The notes under the pieces were generated by a model that was not told the origin of the DNA, searched no databases, and saw nothing but the letters and a program-made list of their open reading frames with translations. Below, in pieces: positions 1-10,160 of a stretch of 64,000 nt of DNA (position 1 is the first letter of the stretch; each line of letters starts with the position of its first letter). The translations under genes were made by a program, and so were the position numbers. The stretch is taken from assembly GCF_963576615.1 (NCBI RefSeq), contig NC_088714.1:1178001-1242000 (forward strand), given 5' to 3'. The stretch is from Watersipora subatra (Eukaryota; Bryozoa; Gymnolaemata; Cheilostomatida; Watersiporidae).

Positions 1-115
1 GTGAAGGTAATGCAAGCAGTTACTCATAGATAACATATATAGTCATACTGGGGTTGTATTACATTGGTGTGATGGAAAGCTAATCAACTGCCATCAACTA
101 TGAGCTGTACTAACC
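1..115 (+). repeat. Inverted-repeat arm, pairs with 2955-3115
   Basis: This stretch (from GTGAAGGTAATGCAAGCAGT onward, including the run ACTGGGGTTGTATTACATTG) reappears in reverse complement at about 2955-3115 with a few substitutions. The far copy carries an additional insert of about 57 bp that contains a perfect hairpin; this copy lacks it. Just after it, near 112-135, is a short GGTGTTGCCCGAGTAATA-type sequence that recurs in variant form near 18855, 19475 and 27880, so it belongs to a dispersed family. Confidence 0.7.
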
Positions 116-165
116 GGTGTTGCCCGAGTAATAAAAAAGTATTTGGACAGAAAATTTATTTTTAT

Positions 166-516
166 ATAACATTTACTATTCTAAATTTTAAACTTCATAT
201 CATGAGAAAATATTTTTAAGCAGTTTAAATGAATTAAGAGGAAAAAGAAAACAACTCTAAAGGTTTGCAAGCTTTTTCAAACTACAACTTTTAAATTTCA
301 TATCATGAAAGGAGTGTTTTGTTGAAATAAATTAGGAAAAAAAATAAAACTGTAAATGTGTTTAAATGTAAAATAATTAGCAAGTAATGGCTAAATATAA
401 CCTGTTTAGCTATGATTACAATGAAAAATTATTTAATAAATAAGGTAATAAAAAAGTCTATTTTATTTTTATATAATTATAGTTAGTAGAATTAAGTATA
501 ATTTATTTTTATTTAA
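166..516 (+). repeat. AT-rich tandem unit A, interrupted by transposon
   Basis: First copy of an AT-rich unit. Its second half (about 280-420) matches about 2435-2580 closely, for example the shared run AATGTGTTTAAATGTAAAAT and the following AATTAGCAAGTAATG. It ends in TATAATTTATTTTTAT followed by TTAA, where the piggyBac-like element begins. No coding potential is seen. Confidence 0.7.
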
Positions 517-2308
517 CCCACTCAGGACTGTTCCCGAATACCTCGGGAAGAGTTGTGCTCTCCAGGGCCCATTCCCGAAGTACTCGGGTTAAACTTTGAT
601 TTGCTCTATTGCTTAGCTGTTTAGGTACATCGGTTTTATTCATTCACCAAACGAAGTTTAAGAGTCTGGGCATCATTTTGATACCAAATATGTGATTGGA
701 CAAGAAAGTTTTAACTAACAAATTATGTGATAGATATCAACTGTTTTGGAAATTTGATGATCGCCATATTGGAAAAGGTTTATCCGAACGATGGCAAAAT
801 TTTTAAGTGAATTAGATGCGGTAATCAGCTCAGGAGAAGAAAATAGCAACAAAAGTAATGTTCAAGAAGAAAATGAGAATTTTCTGATGTAAGAAGGTAA
901 GTTTTATGTGGCTATTTATAGAATTTTACCGAAAAAAAACGATAAAAAGCCGAAATTTTTCTTGTGAATTTCTAACAAACTTTATTCCAATAGTGTAAGA
1001 TATGGATTTTTTTCATGATACACATGATTATAACATTTTCAATCCAATAAAATTTAGATCTTTTTGCAGCACGAACTCATCACTCTATTACCCCATAATA
1101 AACAATAGTTTTATGATTTCCTTGTAGAACTACAAAATAATAAAAATTTCTTATTTCATTTATATCCAATTGTTCAACCCACAATTAGTCAAGCATATAG
1201 TTCTCAACCTCAACATCTACTATAAACTAGCCTCAACCACTAAACTCTAATATTGGTCGATAGGGGACACTTACCACAGTAATCATCTTCATGACTTTTT
1301 GTGTTTATATTTACAGTATCAAAAAATATTTGCAATTTGTATTACCAATTGTTAGCTGCAGTAGACTACTTATTTTCAATTTTTTATTAGGTATTTACCC
1401 TGAAAAACTACTAAAGCACAATTTTTTCTAGGCTGTACAAGAAGTTTGAAAGCAAATAGGTTGCTTACTACCGATCATATTTGCTACATGTAGGTGAAGA
1501 CAGTCAAGGGCTTGTGAGTGATGATGCCATTGTTGATGAGCCTAGGGCTTCAACACCAATATCTGATGAATACTGCATCAACTAACTTATAATGGCAGCA
1601 AATATGCATGTGTAGTTGGCATCAAATAACTCTCACCGTGTCATAATTTTTTAATGAACACACCCTTATTATACATGTATATATTGTTTCGTTTTCATGC
1701 ATATTCATTTTTACTGTATTTTTTACAATATATTTTACTGTATTTTTACACCTATTTTTTTTGCTAGTAATTGATTGTCTGTTAGCTGGTAACTTGAGTA
1801 TTTTTTATGCATAATATATTCATAATAACCTCTGCAATGCATTTCAATATAAATTAACAAATTGTTTGATTATATAATTGATAAAACTGTCAGTGACGTA
1901 GTGTTGGTTAAAAGCTAGTAACACCTGTTCTATTGCTCGGAATTGAGAAATCTTTTTTTTTATTTGCTGCTGATAAAGTTTGCTATCAATCTAACATAGG
2001 TCCAACAATTTCAGTATCAAAAAACTGCTTGTGAGCTGCTACGAAACATGAAAAACAATTTTGATAAAAAAAAAGTTCACAGAATTATTAGAAATTGTGG
2101 TCAGTAGAATTTTTAAAGGTGCACAAAAAGTTATATCACATTGTAGCCTGGAATGTCTTTGTTATGCTGCAAAAAACAAATCAAGATTATTTTGAAAAGA
2201 ACTCTAGTTATACTCAATTTTGTGTAGCTCTATTTTAATTGTAAGGCTAGTGAAAAATTAATTGGGCTGGGGGAGCAGTCAACCAATAACTAATTAGTCC
2301 TGAATGGG
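517..2308. mobile_element. piggyBac-like DNA transposon remnant (1,792 bp)
   Basis: The element is flanked on both sides by TTAA (513-516 and 2309-2312), the target duplication of piggyBac transposases. It has terminal inverted repeats: left CCCACTCAGGACT, right AGTCCTGAATGGG, differing at one position. CCC-starting termini next to TTAA are diagnostic of the superfamily. Just inside the left end are further inverted pieces (TTCCCGAATACCTCGGGAA). No intact transposase is present; a short acidic frame from ATG 791 (MAKFLSELDAVISSGEEN) resembles the acidic N-terminus typical of these transposases but closes after about 33 codons. The paralogous sequence at 2735-2790 is an empty site, which confirms both boundaries. 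It is best read as a dead or non-autonomous copy. Confidence 0.82.
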
Positions 2309-2312
2309 TTAA

Positions 2313-2800
2313 CATATAACAACATTTACCACTTTAACTTTCAAACTACATATTATGAAAAGTGTTTTGTGTAATTGAAATAAATGAAGAGAAGAGAGAA
2401 AATAAAAACAACGGTAAATGTTTTCAAGCTTTTTCAAACAACTACCACATTTAAACTTCATATCATGAGAGAAGTTTTTTGTTAAAATGAATTAAGAAGA
2501 AAAATGAAACTGCAAATGTGTTTAAATGTAAAATAATTAGCAAGTAATGCTAAATATAATCTGTTTAGCTATGATTACATGTAAAATAAAAAATTATTGT
2601 AATCATAGCTAATTTTTATTACTTTATTTAATAAATAAAGTAATTCACAACTACTTTTTTATTACTTTATTTAATAAATAAAGTAATAAAAAGTCTATTT
2701 TGTTTTTAAATAATTTTAATTTAGTATAATTAAGTATAATTTATTTTTATCTAACATATAACAACATTTGCCACTCTAACTTTCAAACTTTTTGCTTGCT
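2313..2800 (+). repeat. AT-rich tandem unit B and start of unit C
   Basis: Continues the tandem repeat seen at 166-516. Unit B runs from CATATAACAACATTTACC to TATAATTTATTTTTATCTAA near 2756, and unit C restarts with CATATAACAACATTTGCC. Unit B contains two near-palindromic TTACTTTATTTAATAAATAA blocks. Unit C is cut short near 2790, just before a perfect palindrome. Confidence 0.7.
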
Positions 2801-2806
2801 TACATC

Positions 2807-2844
2807 AAGCAAAGATGTCCACTAACTAGTGGACATCTTTGCTT
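2807..2844. repeat. Perfect 38-bp palindrome
   Basis: Two perfect 18-bp arms (AAGCAAAGATGTCCACTA and its reverse complement) are separated by only AC. It sits at the junction between the AT-rich tandem repeat and the inverted-repeat arm. It may be a foldback insertion or a fused transposon end; its function is unknown. Confidence 0.8.
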
Positions 2845-2954
2845 CAAGCTAGTCTATGTATTTGATTGATATGTATTGAAATCTAATATTACATGCAAGG
2901 GCTGTTTGTGAACTGAGGTGACAATGAATCACTCTATCACCATACAATGTCAAT

Positions 2955-3115
2955 ACTATCTGTTGATGGCAGTCGATTAGCTTCCCATCACACCAATGTA
3001 ATACAACCCCAGTATGACTATCTATCTTATCTATGAGACTTTGAATAACCAATGATATACAGCCCCTCATGCGTGGGGCTGTATATCATTGGAGTAACTG
3101 ATTGCATTAACTCAC
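2955..3115 (-). repeat. Inverted copy of 1-115 carrying a hairpin insertion
   Basis: Reverse complement of the window's first ~115 bases. Relative to that copy it carries roughly 57 extra bases containing the hairpin at 3049-3092. Confidence 0.7.
3049..3092. repeat. Hairpin element copy 1
   Basis: Perfect 18-bp arms CCAATGATATACAGCCCC and its complement flank an 8-base loop. It is absent from the paralogous sequence near position 30, so it was inserted. A near-identical hairpin lies at 3721-3760. Confidence 0.75.
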
Positions 3116-3720
3116 TTACTTAACACCATCTATTCAGTGCCTTTGCAATGCATGTAGGTATTGAATTGCTTTAAATAATGAGCATATATTAGAGTAATAA
3201 ACTATAATCATCATTTCTTTAATATGAGCAATAATTACTGTCTTAACTGGAAATTCATGATCATTCTCATGGCTGACGTTATTGTTCTGTCGATCACTAC
3301 AATTGACTAGCACAAAAAAGGGGCGTGGCCTAAACGCTCCTTGTTGGCACCGGAAACGCTAGTGTTGTTGAATGCACAGTTATCACTCTAGGGGGAGATA
3401 ACTCTATGGTTTAGACTGAATCGACATATTCAATGCACTAAACCTAGCATCAAAAATAATAATCTCAGCCTAAAGAAACTGCTCACAACTATTTCAAGCG
3501 AGTACATTTAGGCCAGCGTTGAGAAAATGCTAAGGCTCATTACGCAGTCCTTCCAGTCCAACTGGAAACGTTACAGAAAAGTTCGTATCGGTTGTTTTTG
3601 CTCGTAAATACAACTACTTTTTGTTTCCATCTTGGCACAACTACATCATGGTTGTCAACGTTGTGTTTTGCTGCACTGGTGAGTTGTTTTATTGTATGAG
3701 TAAAAAGTGGGAGTATGATA

Positions 3721-3760
3721 AATGATATACAACCCCCACATTGGGGGGCTGTATATCATT
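3721..3760. repeat. Hairpin element copy 2
   Basis: Arms AATGATATACAACCCCC and its near complement (16 of 17 pair as Watson-Crick) flank a 6-base loop. It shares stem sequence with the hairpin at 3049-3092 but has a different loop. It lies about 60 bp upstream of the LINE relic. Confidence 0.7.
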
Positions 3761-3821
3761 GGCAGGCTCATACATTGCAGGCTCAGTATCTCTCTGACAA
3801 GTTATTTGTTCCTTTGCAGGA

Positions 3822-5494
3822 GGGTGAAACCAAACCTTTTTTTAGATATTTGCGAGAGTCGCTCAAATGATGGTGGAATCATTCCTGAACTGAGAGGGGG
3901 TGATATGGTGGCTAAAACACCAATTGAAAAAGCTAATGCACTAAACCAACAATTTCAATCTGTTTTTACTTTGGATAAAAATGATTGCTTACCTGCAATA
4001 GCTTCACCTCGTTTTAAAGACACTAATCCCATAGAAATAACTGAAATTGGTGTACTTAAACTATTGAATGGTGTAAAAGTTGGCAAGGCTGGGGGTCCTG
4101 ACAACATAAAAGGAATTACATTAAAAACTTTTTTGCATTTTCTTGCTCGGCCACTCACAAATATTTTTCAATATTCAATAAACACAGCGAAATTACCTTC
4201 AGTGTGGAAACATGCAAAAGTAGTGCCTATTTATAAGAAAGGTTCAAGGCATGATCCGGCCAACTATAGGCCAGTATCATTAACCAGCGTATGTTGTAAG
4301 TTATTGGAACATATTATCCATTCCCACATAAGTGCCCACCTAGATAAATATGATATCCTTACAGATGTGCAGCACGGATTTCGTGCTAAACGATCCTGTG
4401 AAACACAGCTTATTTGCACAATAGATGATCTAGCTAAGAACTTTGATAGAAATTTGATTACAGATATAATAATACTAGACTTTTTTAAAGCATTTGATTG
4501 TGTGAATCATCGAAAACTGGTCTATAAAATTTGAAATTATGGAATACACGATCAAGTCTTAAACTGGATAACATCTTTTTTAGAGAATAGAACTCAAGTA
4601 GTCGAGGTAGAAAATGAACTGTCAAATATTGTGTCCGTAACTTCTGGTGTGCCGCAGGGTTCGGTGCTCGGACCATTGTTGTTTTTACTTTTTATTAATG
4701 ACCTTCCTGATAAGGTAAATTCTCAGTGTAGACTTTTTGCAGATGATGCCCTGGTATATGCCACAAGAGATCAAGCCAATACATTGCAACAAGATATACA
4801 TTCACTTGAGGCTTGGGCGAATCTCTGGCAGATGAGTTTTAATCCAAAGAAATGTTACCACCTTTCAGTGGGAAAATCCCATCTCATGTCAAATAAAGAT
4901 ACTTCTTTTTTCTTATGTGCCCAAAAACTAGAAAGCATCTTATCTAATCCGTATTTCGGAGTAGAGCTCCAGAGTGACTTAAAATGGAATAAACACATTT
5001 GCAAAATTGAATCTAAAGGGAAGCGATTAATTGGGATGCTTAGAAGGGTACTCCGAGATGCGGATGCTCGAACTAGAAAGGCTGCATATACATCCTTGGT
5101 AAGACCAGGCCTTGAATATGGGTGCGTGGTTTGGGATCCACATCTTAAAAAAGATATTTTATCATTAGAGCAGACACAAAACCTAGCACTGAGATTTATT
5201 TTCAAGAAAAAAGGAATTACTAGTTTCACTAATTTAAAAGAGAATACCTCTTTTGAATCGCTGGAGGAGAGACGATCCAGACTGCGTAAAAATATTTTTG
5301 GTAGAATCGTCTGAGGCGATATTGATATAAATGTGGGAGTTAAAGTCAGGGAAAGTGGTTCTGATAAAGAGGGAAGGCCTCCTGCATTGTCTACTCGATT
5401 TGGGAAGTATTACTTGCCCCACATTAATACCGATCAGTTAAGATATTCTTTTTGGCCTCGGACGATGAGGGAAGTTCGTGCCGAGGTTGAATAG
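3822..5494 (+). mobile_element. LINE (jockey/CR1-like) reverse transcriptase relic
   Basis: A 5'-truncated non-LTR retrotransposon. In one frame it shows the RT finger region (VVPIYKKGSRHDPANYRPVS), motif 2 (HGFRAKRSCETQL), motif A (ILDFFKAFDCVNH, first catalytic Asp present), motif B (GVPQGSVLGPLLF), motif C (LFADDALVY, catalytic FADD box) and the thumb signature (SLVRPGLEYGCVVWDPH). The frame is broken by TGA at 4532-4534, between motifs A and B, and by TGA at 5312-5314 near the C-terminus; both are simple in-frame stops, and reading continues to TAG 5492-5494. The endonuclease half is missing and the N-terminal edge near 3830 may also be frameshifted. As given it cannot encode an active enzyme. 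Confidence 0.88.
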
Positions 5495-5572
5495 CTAGCT
5501 TGCTCTTTTTAAGCTGAGTTCCGCTATTTTGTTTTTTACCTCCATTGGAGGGTCTTTTGCAGAAAATTTTTA

Positions 5573-5588
5573 TCTGATCTGATCTGAT
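5573..5588 (+). repeat. Short TCTGA tail repeat at LINE 3' end
   Basis: Three copies of TCTGA lie about 80 bp after the last LINE codon. CR1/L2-type LINEs commonly end in a short microsatellite instead of poly(A), so this probably marks the 3' terminus of the element. Confidence 0.5.
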
Positions 5589-5639
5589 TGGTATGATTAC
5601 TTATGAGTACAGTAAAAAATATCTAAGGCAAATCAAATA

Positions 5640-5770
5640 GTATTTTTACTGTGCAGGTTCTCAAGTATACCGATCTACCAACAGGTAAAATTGCATATTA
5701 TTCTACAATGAGACCCACCTTAGAATATGCTTCTCAGGTGTGGGATCCTTGCCGACAAAAATAAATGACA
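5640..5770 (+). mobile_element. Second LINE RT C-terminal fragment
   Basis: The frame around 5700-5755 reads YYSTMRPTLEYASQVWDP, the same thumb-region signature as SLVRPGLEYGCVVWDP in the adjacent LINE but clearly diverged, so it derives from a different element. It stops at TAA just after. Only this short piece is recognisable. Confidence 0.55.
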
Positions 5771-8291
5771 TGCCAGTCCATAGATAAGGCGGCTGAACAG
5801 TTGAAATAGAACGAGTTCTAACAGTTGAGAGAGAAAGAGGTTTGGCAGACGAAGGAGAAAGAGGCAGAGTCATTGGAGATGTTTTCTTTTATAGATGTTC
5901 TTTTTATATGTTTTCTTTTATAGATGTTTTTTTATATGTTTTCTTTTATATTTTTCTGTTAGTTTGTTAGTTGTTTAGGCGCTCATTTTATCTTCTTTAT
6001 TCAGTTTCTGTTTCTTGGTGTGATGTACTGGTTTGAAATGATGACTAACTGCTGTTATTTTGGTCATAGTAGAAGTTGGCAGGGCTATGTACGTGTCAAA
6101 GCCTTTTAATGCCATGCCAATTGAAGCATCTTCTCTGATGTATTTCTTTTACTGGAAGTTTTTAATCTGTTTGTTGATGCTTCAATAATTTTTTTTTCAG
6201 ATGGTTCTTTGATGTACCAAGTGTTTTGTTCGTTACAGTTTTGCGTATATGCGCTATAGTTCAGGCGTTGCTCCCTTCTGGTATTTGAATTTGCTAATAT
6301 CCTCATGCAACAAAATGCTAAAGCTAAACAGTACAAACCACATAGTACCCATGGTGAAAAAATAGAAGAAAATTTATTTTTAATTAGCAGTATCTTTCTT
6401 TTGTATTGATATTGTTTGTGATGTCTTCTGGAAACATTTTCTTAGCGACATACAGGCATACATAGGAATGCGATAATAATATTGTCACTTTAAATGTAGC
6501 GCATTAATGTGCCTAACAAGGGTTACATTTGCGGAACAACAAAAGTTTTTTATGTGAACAACTATATTATGTAACAAGACCAACAATAAAAAGTTATCTT
6601 GAAGATATTTTTGCATAACTTTGTTTGCCCAAATATGTTTTAAGGTTAAGCTATATCTGATGGTACATCAGATGGTTTGTGTTGTATATGTATTATCCTT
6701 TGCTGGAGCACTTTTATCGCAGCCTTGCGCAAGCTTGCTGCAGTTTGTAAAGACCTCGATTGCGAATGCTGTTTTACGTCTAGAGCCTTGAAAGAGTCAA
6801 TTGAAAAAGCCTGAAAGTACCAATCAGCTCATTTTGTCACGTGACTTAATGAGTCATGCCTACTCACTGTTTAGAATTCTGAATGTTCCTTATCATTCTC
6901 ATTGAACCAAGAAGTTGTAACCTTTTTTGTTCCTCACTATAAATGGAAATTTTTTCACCATGGCTTGTTAACAGATTGTCATTGGGTAAATAAGTTTTTA
7001 AAAATTTAGAGCCTAACGAGCTGGTCAAACCAGACCTTATAGACTCCACGCTGAACTCAGATCATATAGCTAGCCAGTTCTCTAGCGTCTCTGTTTTACA
7101 CATCTTTGTATGTCGGCACTTATATTTATTTCTTGACTCATTCAGAAAGAGACCTGAACTAGTTTTGCCTAAAGATATTTAAAAAGCAATTTGCAACTTC
7201 ACACAATATAAATCGAGCTAAGTGGTGGATTTAGAAATATTTTTTTCAGTTTTTTCATTACCAGTAGAAGTATCTAAAGAGACCATCGTCTGGTGACACC
7301 TACCCGTGTCACAATTGTATGTGACACGGGTACCGAATGTTGTAGTATTTTATACCGTTATGTATGTTTTATCTACGAGTATGAGTAGGTGAAACTGGGT
7401 CATATGAGAAAAACAAACGTTTTATCTTTGATTGTTTTTATTATTTGGTCACCATATTTCATTCTATTACAAGTAGTCCTCGACCAGTTTAATCCATCAC
7501 AGATTGATTGTTTGTTTTTTTCTGTGCTCACATGTATTCAATGTACGAAATCGTGGATTTACTATTAAATGTGAATAAAAACACCCTGTTGTATTTTAAT
7601 TTTGCTTTTTCTGTCTGAGTGCCATTGTTGGTTGAATAGGAAGTAAAGACTAATATTGGTGAGATGACATACCGTTAGATATCATAGAAAGTAAGAAGAT
7701 ACGATAACTATTTTATTAAATGTACGCTTTAGTTGTAGTTTGCCGTCAGCACACTAACTTGACTCATAATCTAGTAACAGTTCTGTTTGAATACGGTGTT
7801 ATTGACATATAAGTCGTTAAAATGGCTCTAAAATGGTAAGTTTATCAGTTCTTGTGTATTAGTCTTGAAATCACCAGCAAAAATAATTTAAAAGAAAAAG
7901 TACTAACTGGTATCTATCAAGATTCATCGACTTCAACAAAATATTCATGTTCATCAAATTTATTGAAAGTTCATTTTTACATTCAAGATCTTTGGTAACA
8001 TCAATTCCTGCTGTGAAAGCGCGCGGAATAGCTGTTATTTTTAAACCTTTCTCTATAACATTAATTAAAGAGAAGCAGTCAATGCCGCAGCTTATTACGT
8101 ATCGTAACGTATATTAAACAAATGCAACAGCCTTTGATGTTTGTTCATTTTGCTATTTGTACTTAACGTAAATTTGGTCGAGAAAAGTTTTTGTTCAATA
8201 AATCTTTAGTGAAAATTCTTTGTTAGCTTATGGCCACCTAATACTTTCTCAGGCTTATAGAAAAACCTCAGTCCATTTTATATCTTGATAG
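5771..8291. other. Upstream region, no gene recognised
   Basis: AT-rich sequence with no supported coding exon. It contains a T-rich 'TTTTCTTTTATAGATG' duplication near 5880-5945 and a perfect 12-bp-arm hairpin at 7301-7332 (TACCCGTGTCAC, 8-base loop). The missing 5' exon of the phosphatase should lie here. ATGGCTCTAAAATG before GTAAGT at 7821-7834 has a good start context and a donor, but it does not provide the expected motif on its own. Confidence 0.4.
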
Positions 8292-8368
8292 GGAACACGT
8301 GTCGCTCTCCCATGGCAGAAGGAATCTTGAAAGATCTGATGAGCAAGTATTTATCGCATGTTCCAGAT
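8292..8368 (+). CDS. LMW-PTP exon (P-loop)
   Basis: Acceptor TTGATAG, donor GTAAGA. It begins with GG completing a Gly codon and reads GNTCRSPMAEGILKDLMSKY, carrying the phosphate-binding Arg and Ser of the active-site loop. It ends in phase 0. Confidence 0.85.
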
Positions 8369-10160
8369 GTAAGATGTTCATTTTTAGTTGTTGCTACAGT
8401 TCATTCTTTAGAAAGCTGAATCTATTGTCATTTCAAACCTCTTGTATGACAGGATGTTGTACCTTTTTGTAGGGGGAAATTATAGTAAGTAGCGCTGGTA
8501 TCTGTGCGAAGGAAGGAGACCCTATTAACCCCCATAGTATCACTTGTTTGTCAAAGCATAACATCAGCCACTCAGAGATGTCATCGACTCAAGTGAGCAT
8601 TGTCAAGTTCACAGCACTCCTAAATATAAGTGTATATGAAGCTTGCTAGTTTCAAACACGCCACACCCAATATTTTTATATACATGTAATCTGTAATAGA
8701 GAGACCACAATTATATTAACAAACAAGAATGACTCATATTTCCAGTAGCTCTTATATTTATTGTTGCATTATACGCTATTTGAAATAGGACAAAGTTCCC
8801 TACAAAATGATACCAATAATTTTATAACTAAAGACGAGGTAATCCTTTTAAAGCTCAAATCAAACACAGGTCTTACATGTACCTAAAATGCCGTATAACT
8901 CAAATTCTGAGAGGTTTTGTATCTACTACCAGTTTCTGGTTTGTGTTTCCAGAAGAAATACATATATGTTTTGATGTCTGTGTAAATTACTTAACCAATG
9001 CTTGATTAGCGTAGTAGTGTTGGTCTTATAGCAATGGTCAGATCTATCACTGTAGAGTTGGCAAATATATCATTAATTATATACATTTTAAGTAAAAGCA
9101 GGCTTTTGGTTTCTTTATTTTTATGGCTTTTAAAATTTTGATTGTTGGCTTCATGTCGAACTACGAATGAACCAAGAGTTTACATACGAGTTTATACCAG
9201 CTCCTATACCAGCATATTAAGTAAACCTCACTCGCAACCAACTTCTACTCACTGTCAGCTGTCCTTTTATTTTTAGCTGACGCGGTCCATAGTAGACAGC
9301 GCGGATTATGTACTGTGCATGACTGAGAGTCACCTGGGGTAAGTTGACTATGACTCACTATGTACTGTGCATGACTGAGAGTCACTTGGGGTAAGTTGAC
9401 CATGACTTAGCGCGTGAACAAGTCTAGTAGCGATAGGAATAGTTGGGAGCAGTGAACTTTCGACTATGTCTAAGTTATTTCGTGTAGTATCAGGTATTAG
9501 TATCAGGTGTAGCATATCCATTTTATCATGGCGGTCATTTGATATATCTCACTTATTATCTTATGGTGATACCGACGCTCATTTCTCACAAGTGTCATCC
9601 TGATGCTAGGAATGCTGAGAGAATGAGATCAAGTTCTTATACCAAGACACAAGTACGGCTCCTAGGCAGTTTTGGGGAAGGAGTGCAAGCGGAGACAATT
9701 CCTGATCCTTATGGAGTGAGTTTGTACACAACATAGGAGAATCTCCTGTCGTCTCTTTTTTACCTGAACCTGTCGTGGTAGTACTAATGCAGTGATAGCA
9801 CTGTTCTAGCGCTGTTCACTGGCAGTAATAGTTCTGGTACTTTGTACTAGGAGTGATAGTTTTGGTACATTGTACTAGGAGTGATAGTCATAGCTGGTTA
9901 CCAGGCTGGTTATGCTGCCGCAGAGTCGTCTGCTGAGACTATCTAACAAGCTTTACAAAAAGTATATAAAGGTATACTCAGCCCATTGATAGCATCATTT
10001 GCGTCATTCCTACTGTATTTGAAAAAGAACTGATAGCAATATAAAGCTTCTACTTTTGTAGGAAGACCTTGAGACGTATGAGAAGACATTTGAAAAGCTT
10101 CGGTTTCATAGCAGAAAATTCATGGACTCTGTTTTGTTGAGACTTTACCCGCCTATATAA
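8292..10160 (+). CDS. Low-molecular-weight protein tyrosine phosphatase gene (5' exon missing)
   Basis: A cytosolic phosphatase that removes phosphate from phosphotyrosine through a cysteinyl-phosphate intermediate. Five exons are read: 8292-8368, 8473-8592, 9277-9338, 9622-9715 and 10062-10160. The spliced frame begins inside the P-loop (GNTCRSPMAEGILKDL), then gives SSAGICAKEGDPINPHS, DYVLCMTESHLG and VRLLGSFGEGV, and includes PDPYG, which supplies the general-acid Asp. The family motif is V-C-x-G-N-x-C-R-S; the nucleophilic first Cys falls on the unlocated 5' exon, which must end with a single G of the Gly codon. The visible part is about 150 residues, consistent with the family's 150-165. 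The P-loop wording MAEGIL is closer to bacterial-type LMW-PTPs than to the usual animal ACP1 form (CLGNICRSPIAEAVF). Exon 4's acceptor is the least certain boundary. The gene is head-to-tail with DNAAF2, 651 bp upstream of its ATG. Confidence 0.85.
8473..8592 (+). CDS. LMW-PTP exon (second)
   Basis: Acceptor TTTTTGTAG, donor GTGAGC, 40 codons, phase 0 at both ends. It reads GEIIVSSAGICAKEGDPINP and then HSITCLSKHNISHSEMSSTQ, matching the conserved SAG...P...L...I..SH segment of the family. Confidence 0.88.
9277..9338 (+). CDS. LMW-PTP exon (third)
   Basis: Acceptor TTATTTTTAG, donor GTAAGT. It reads LTRSIVDSADYVLCMTESHL plus two bases of a Gly codon. DYVLCMTESH is the conserved 'D-x-I-L-C-M' strand. 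Its last 32 bases and the donor are tandemly duplicated just downstream. Confidence 0.85.
9307..9410 (+). repeat. 52-bp tandem duplication of exon end and splice donor
   Basis: The segment starting TATGTACTGTGCATGACTGA at 9307 recurs at 9359 with three substitutions. Each copy holds the codons for YVLCMTESHL and an identical GGGGTAAGTTGAC donor. Extending the exon into copy 2 would read a TAA at the first donor, so copy 2 is probably not used from this acceptor. Confidence 0.85.
9622..9715 (+). CDS. LMW-PTP exon (fourth, acid loop)
   Basis: Donor GTGAGT after PDPYG. The frame reads MRSSSYTKTQVRLLGSFGEG and then VQAETIPDPYG; the Asp in DPYG is the general acid. Of the AG sites near 9480-9620, only the one ending at 9621 agrees with the phase of the preceding exon, but it is a weak acceptor. 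The open frame extends further 5' (CHPDARNAER), so the start may need revision. Confidence 0.7.
10062..10160 (+). CDS. LMW-PTP terminal exon
   Basis: Acceptor CTTTTGTAG. It reads EDLETYEKTFEKLR and runs to TAA at 10158-10160, corresponding to the C-terminal helix that follows the DPYG loop in this family (D-F-E-x-V-Y). Phase 0 matches the previous exon. Confidence 0.8.
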   Translation, partial: EDLETYEKTFEKLRFHSRKFMDSVLLRLYPPI

